Assembly: GCA_030620455.1 (NCBI GenBank)
Contig: JAUXEQ010000054.1
Location: 1 to 8,398 of the forward strand
Reading direction: 5' to 3'
Source: a bacterium
Lineage (GTDB): Bacteria > UBP14 > UBA6098 > B30-G16
Length of the DNA stretch: 8,398 nucleotides
Shown: piece after piece, positions 6,898 through 8,398 of the stretch
How positions within the stretch are numbered: the first letter of the stretch is position 1
Layout of the letters: the number at the start of each line of letters is the position of its first letter
Position numbers and translations under genes: made by a program
Notes under the pieces: model-generated
What the model saw: the letters and a program-made list of their open reading frames with translations, nothing else
The model's database searches: none
What the model was told of the DNA's origin: nothing

Positions 6898-7659
6898 ATG
6901 CAGCAGACACAAAAAACAGAATTGCTTTATGGTCGGCAACCAATACTTGAAGCCATCATTGCCGGCAGAAAAATTTATGAAATATACGCTACAGAAAGCG
7001 CAATTAAATGGCTTTTTAAGAAAATTAAAATAAGCAATTACAATATTGATATCAGATACAAAATACTCACTAAAAGTGAAATATATGAAAAAATAAATCG
7101 TAAAGATCATCAAGGACTGATTGCGCTATCCGAGGATTTCAAATACACCAATTTCAATATCATTTTATCGAGACATCCTAAAATTATATTATCTATCGAC
7201 CGCATAACTGACCCTCATAATCTTGGAGCAATTATTAGAACTGCAAATATCTTTAATGTTGGTGGCATTGTATTACAAACTCGAAATTGTGCTAGAATCA
7301 CTCCTGTTGTTGTACACATAAGCTCTGGTGCTACTGAACATACTCCAATATGTATTGTCGATTCGATAGCTCATACTTTAAAACTATGTAAAGAAAATGG
7401 ATATTCGATAATCGCAGGCGTAAAACCGCAAGAGAATTCCATATCGATACAAAATTTTAAATGCTCAAATCGAGTTGTTCTGATTTTAGGTTCTGAGGGT
7501 GAAGGAATTAAGGACTCACTATTGAAGAAATGCGATCTATTATTGTCAATACCACAAGCTGGTGAGATCGAATCATTAAATGTATCTGTTGCAGCAGGTA
7601 TTATTTTATATCAAATTGCTCTTAAGGTTGGAATGCTTAAATGCGAAATCCAAAAATAA
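6898..7659 (+). CDS. rlmB: SpoU/TrmH-family RNA 2'-O-methyltransferase, probably RlmB-type
   Basis: This enzyme of 253 aa, normal for the family, transfers a methyl group from S-adenosylmethionine to a ribose 2'-OH; RlmB acts on G2251 of 23S rRNA. Residues about 9-80 are the substrate-binding domain (LLYGRQPILEAI at 9-20, HQGLIAL at 71-77). Residues about 94-245 form the knotted SPOUT fold. Its three motifs are complete: DPHNLGAIIRTA at 105-116 (N108, R114), LILGSEGEGI at 195-204 (E200) and IPQAGEIESLNVSVAAGI at 218-235 (S226, N228). SSGATEHTPI at 142-151 matches the family's central segment. An exact target cannot be read from sequence, and related TrmH-like enzymes modify tRNA. No Shine-Dalgarno is visible before the ATG at 6898, and no other in-frame start would keep the N-terminal motif. 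It is convergent with the oxidoreductase gene downstream. Confidence 0.92.
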   Translation: MQQTQKTELLYGRQPILEAIIAGRKIYEIYATESAIKWLFKKIKISNYNIDIRYKILTKSEIYEKINRKDHQGLIALSEDFKYTNFNIILSRHPKIILSIDRITDPHNLGAIIRTANIFNVGGIVLQTRNCARITPVVVHISSGATEHTPICIVDSIAHTLKLCKENGYSIIAGVKPQENSISIQNFKCSNRVVLILGSEGEGIKDSLLKKCDLLLSIPQAGEIESLNVSVAAGIILYQIALKVGMLKCEIQK

Positions 7660-7782
7660 AAACCATTAATTAAGTCGTTTTGAATTGAAATATAGAGCAA
7701 TGTAAAGTCTTATAATTAGCTTATTTATAAACAGTATTAGTTGTCGCAGTCAATATATAGGCATTCTCCTAATCGATAATTC

Positions 7783-8398
7783 CTATAAGTTCAAGCAAAT
7801 ACCGGGTTCTATTTGAGTTAAACCTTCACTCTTGTATTTTTTGCCAAGCTCAAATCCAGCTTTTAATGCTTTTAAATTCGTCTCAAGAAATTTAGATTTT
7901 TCAAATCTATCCTCAACAGCACTCTTAATCGACTTTTTAGAAACAATCCCAGTGAATTCCGTCAAAAAACCTAATGTTACCATATTTGCTACAATAGGAT
8001 TAAGAAATTTATCAAGACTGGTTTTCAAAATCGGAACTTCAACTGTCATGACAGAACCAACAACAGTTTCCACTGCATTTGAATCAGCAATAATTATTCC
8101 GTTAGGTTTAACTGAAGCAGCATAATATTCGTAAGCTCCAGGAGTTAACGCAATTAGGATGTCGGGAGTTATACATTCCGGGAAATAGATTGTTTTGTCG
8201 CTAATAATGACATCAGCCAAAGTAGCTCCACCACGAGCCTCAGGACCATAAGTCTGACTTTGAGAAGCATTTTTTTTATCTCCCAACGATATAGCTTTAG
8301 CTAAAAGCATACCCATAGAAATTATGCCTTGTCCACCTGCACCAGCTATTCTAACTTCAAATCTGTCAATCTTATCTGGTAATATTCCGTTTTTGTTA
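7783..8398 (-). CDS. 2-oxoacid:acceptor (ferredoxin) oxidoreductase gamma subunit, 5' end outside window
   Basis: This is the gamma-type subunit (KorC/PorG/VorC family) of enzymes that oxidatively decarboxylate 2-oxoacids to acyl-CoA with ferredoxin as electron acceptor, or run in reverse to fix CO2. The readable part is 204 codons. FEVRIAGAGGQGI lies just upstream of the in-frame ATG at 8316, so that ATG is not the true start: the glycine-rich GGQG motif is in frame before it. YGPEARGGATLADVIISD follows, the hallmark of this family, then ITPDILIALTPGAYEYY and GIIIADSNAVE. No start codon occurs in the 27 codons before 8316, so the gene begins beyond the right edge. It ends in TAG at 7785-7783 and looks like the last gene of an operon whose alpha and beta subunits should lie further right. 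The substrate (2-oxoglutarate, pyruvate or branched-chain) cannot be decided from this subunit alone. Confidence 0.92.
   Translation of the reverse strand, partial: NKNGILPDKIDRFEVRIAGAGGQGIISMGMLLAKAISLGDKKNASQSQTYGPEARGGATLADVIISDKTIYFPECITPDILIALTPGAYEYYAASVKPNGIIIADSNAVETVVGSVMTVEVPILKTSLDKFLNPIVANMVTLGFLTEFTGIVSKKSIKSAVEDRFEKSKFLETNLKALKAGFELGKKYKSEGLTQIEPGICLNL

Noticed and set aside
6862..7113. Minus-strand 83-aa open frame
   Set aside because: It is antisense to the methyltransferase N-terminus; composition is Phe/Ile-rich as expected from the reverse of Lys/Asn-rich coding DNA.
7783..8316. Oxidoreductase gamma subunit starting at the ATG at 8316
   Set aside because: The frame stays open upstream to the window edge and encodes the family's GAGGQG motif, so the real start lies beyond the right edge.

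Overview
The window is AT-rich bacterial DNA from a Gram-negative-type (diderm) organism. A large TonB-dependent outer-membrane receptor and a lipoprotein imply an outer membrane, and a 2-oxoacid:ferredoxin-type oxidoreductase subunit suggests anaerobic or low-potential carbon metabolism. The receptor type (carboxypeptidase-regulatory-like N-terminus, plug, barrel with many D-x-N-G-N-G loops) and the receiver + DUF4388 + Roadblock-like protein are reminiscent of FCB-group or related uncultured candidate phyla. That placement is inference; nothing here fixes the taxon. The standard code fits, since all the reading frames followed end in TAA, TGA or TAG with no internal stops.

Layout, left to right. 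Positions 1-2887 (minus) hold the first 962 codons of a TonB-dependent receptor; its C-terminus lies beyond the left edge. A 201-bp divergent spacer separates it from panC (3089-3937, plus), a complete pantothenate synthetase standing alone without panB or panD. After a 151-bp convergent gap comes a 503-aa response-regulator-like protein (4089-5600, minus): receiver, DUF4388-like domain, long acidic linker and a Roadblock/LC7-like C-terminus. A 337-bp AT-rich divergent spacer follows, with an imperfect 20-bp direct repeat that contains promoter-like hexamers for the regulator. Next are a 295-aa lipoprotein of unknown function (5938-6825, plus) and, 72 bp later, a SpoU/TrmH-family rRNA 2'-O-methyltransferase closest to RlmB (6898-7659, plus). 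The right edge holds, on minus, the last gene of an operon entering from outside: a 2-oxoacid:acceptor oxidoreductase gamma subunit (7783-8398, 5' end missing).

The genes do not form one obvious pathway: this looks like mostly chromosomal housekeeping and envelope genes in short transcription units. No tRNA, rRNA, IS element, CRISPR array or clear rho-independent terminator was seen. The two most unusual items are the cluster of about nine EF-hand-like calcium-binding loops inside the receptor barrel (residues about 452-715) and the single-chain coupling of a phosphoacceptor receiver to a Roadblock-like domain through DUF4388 and an acidic linker. No wholly new defence or mobile system is evident.
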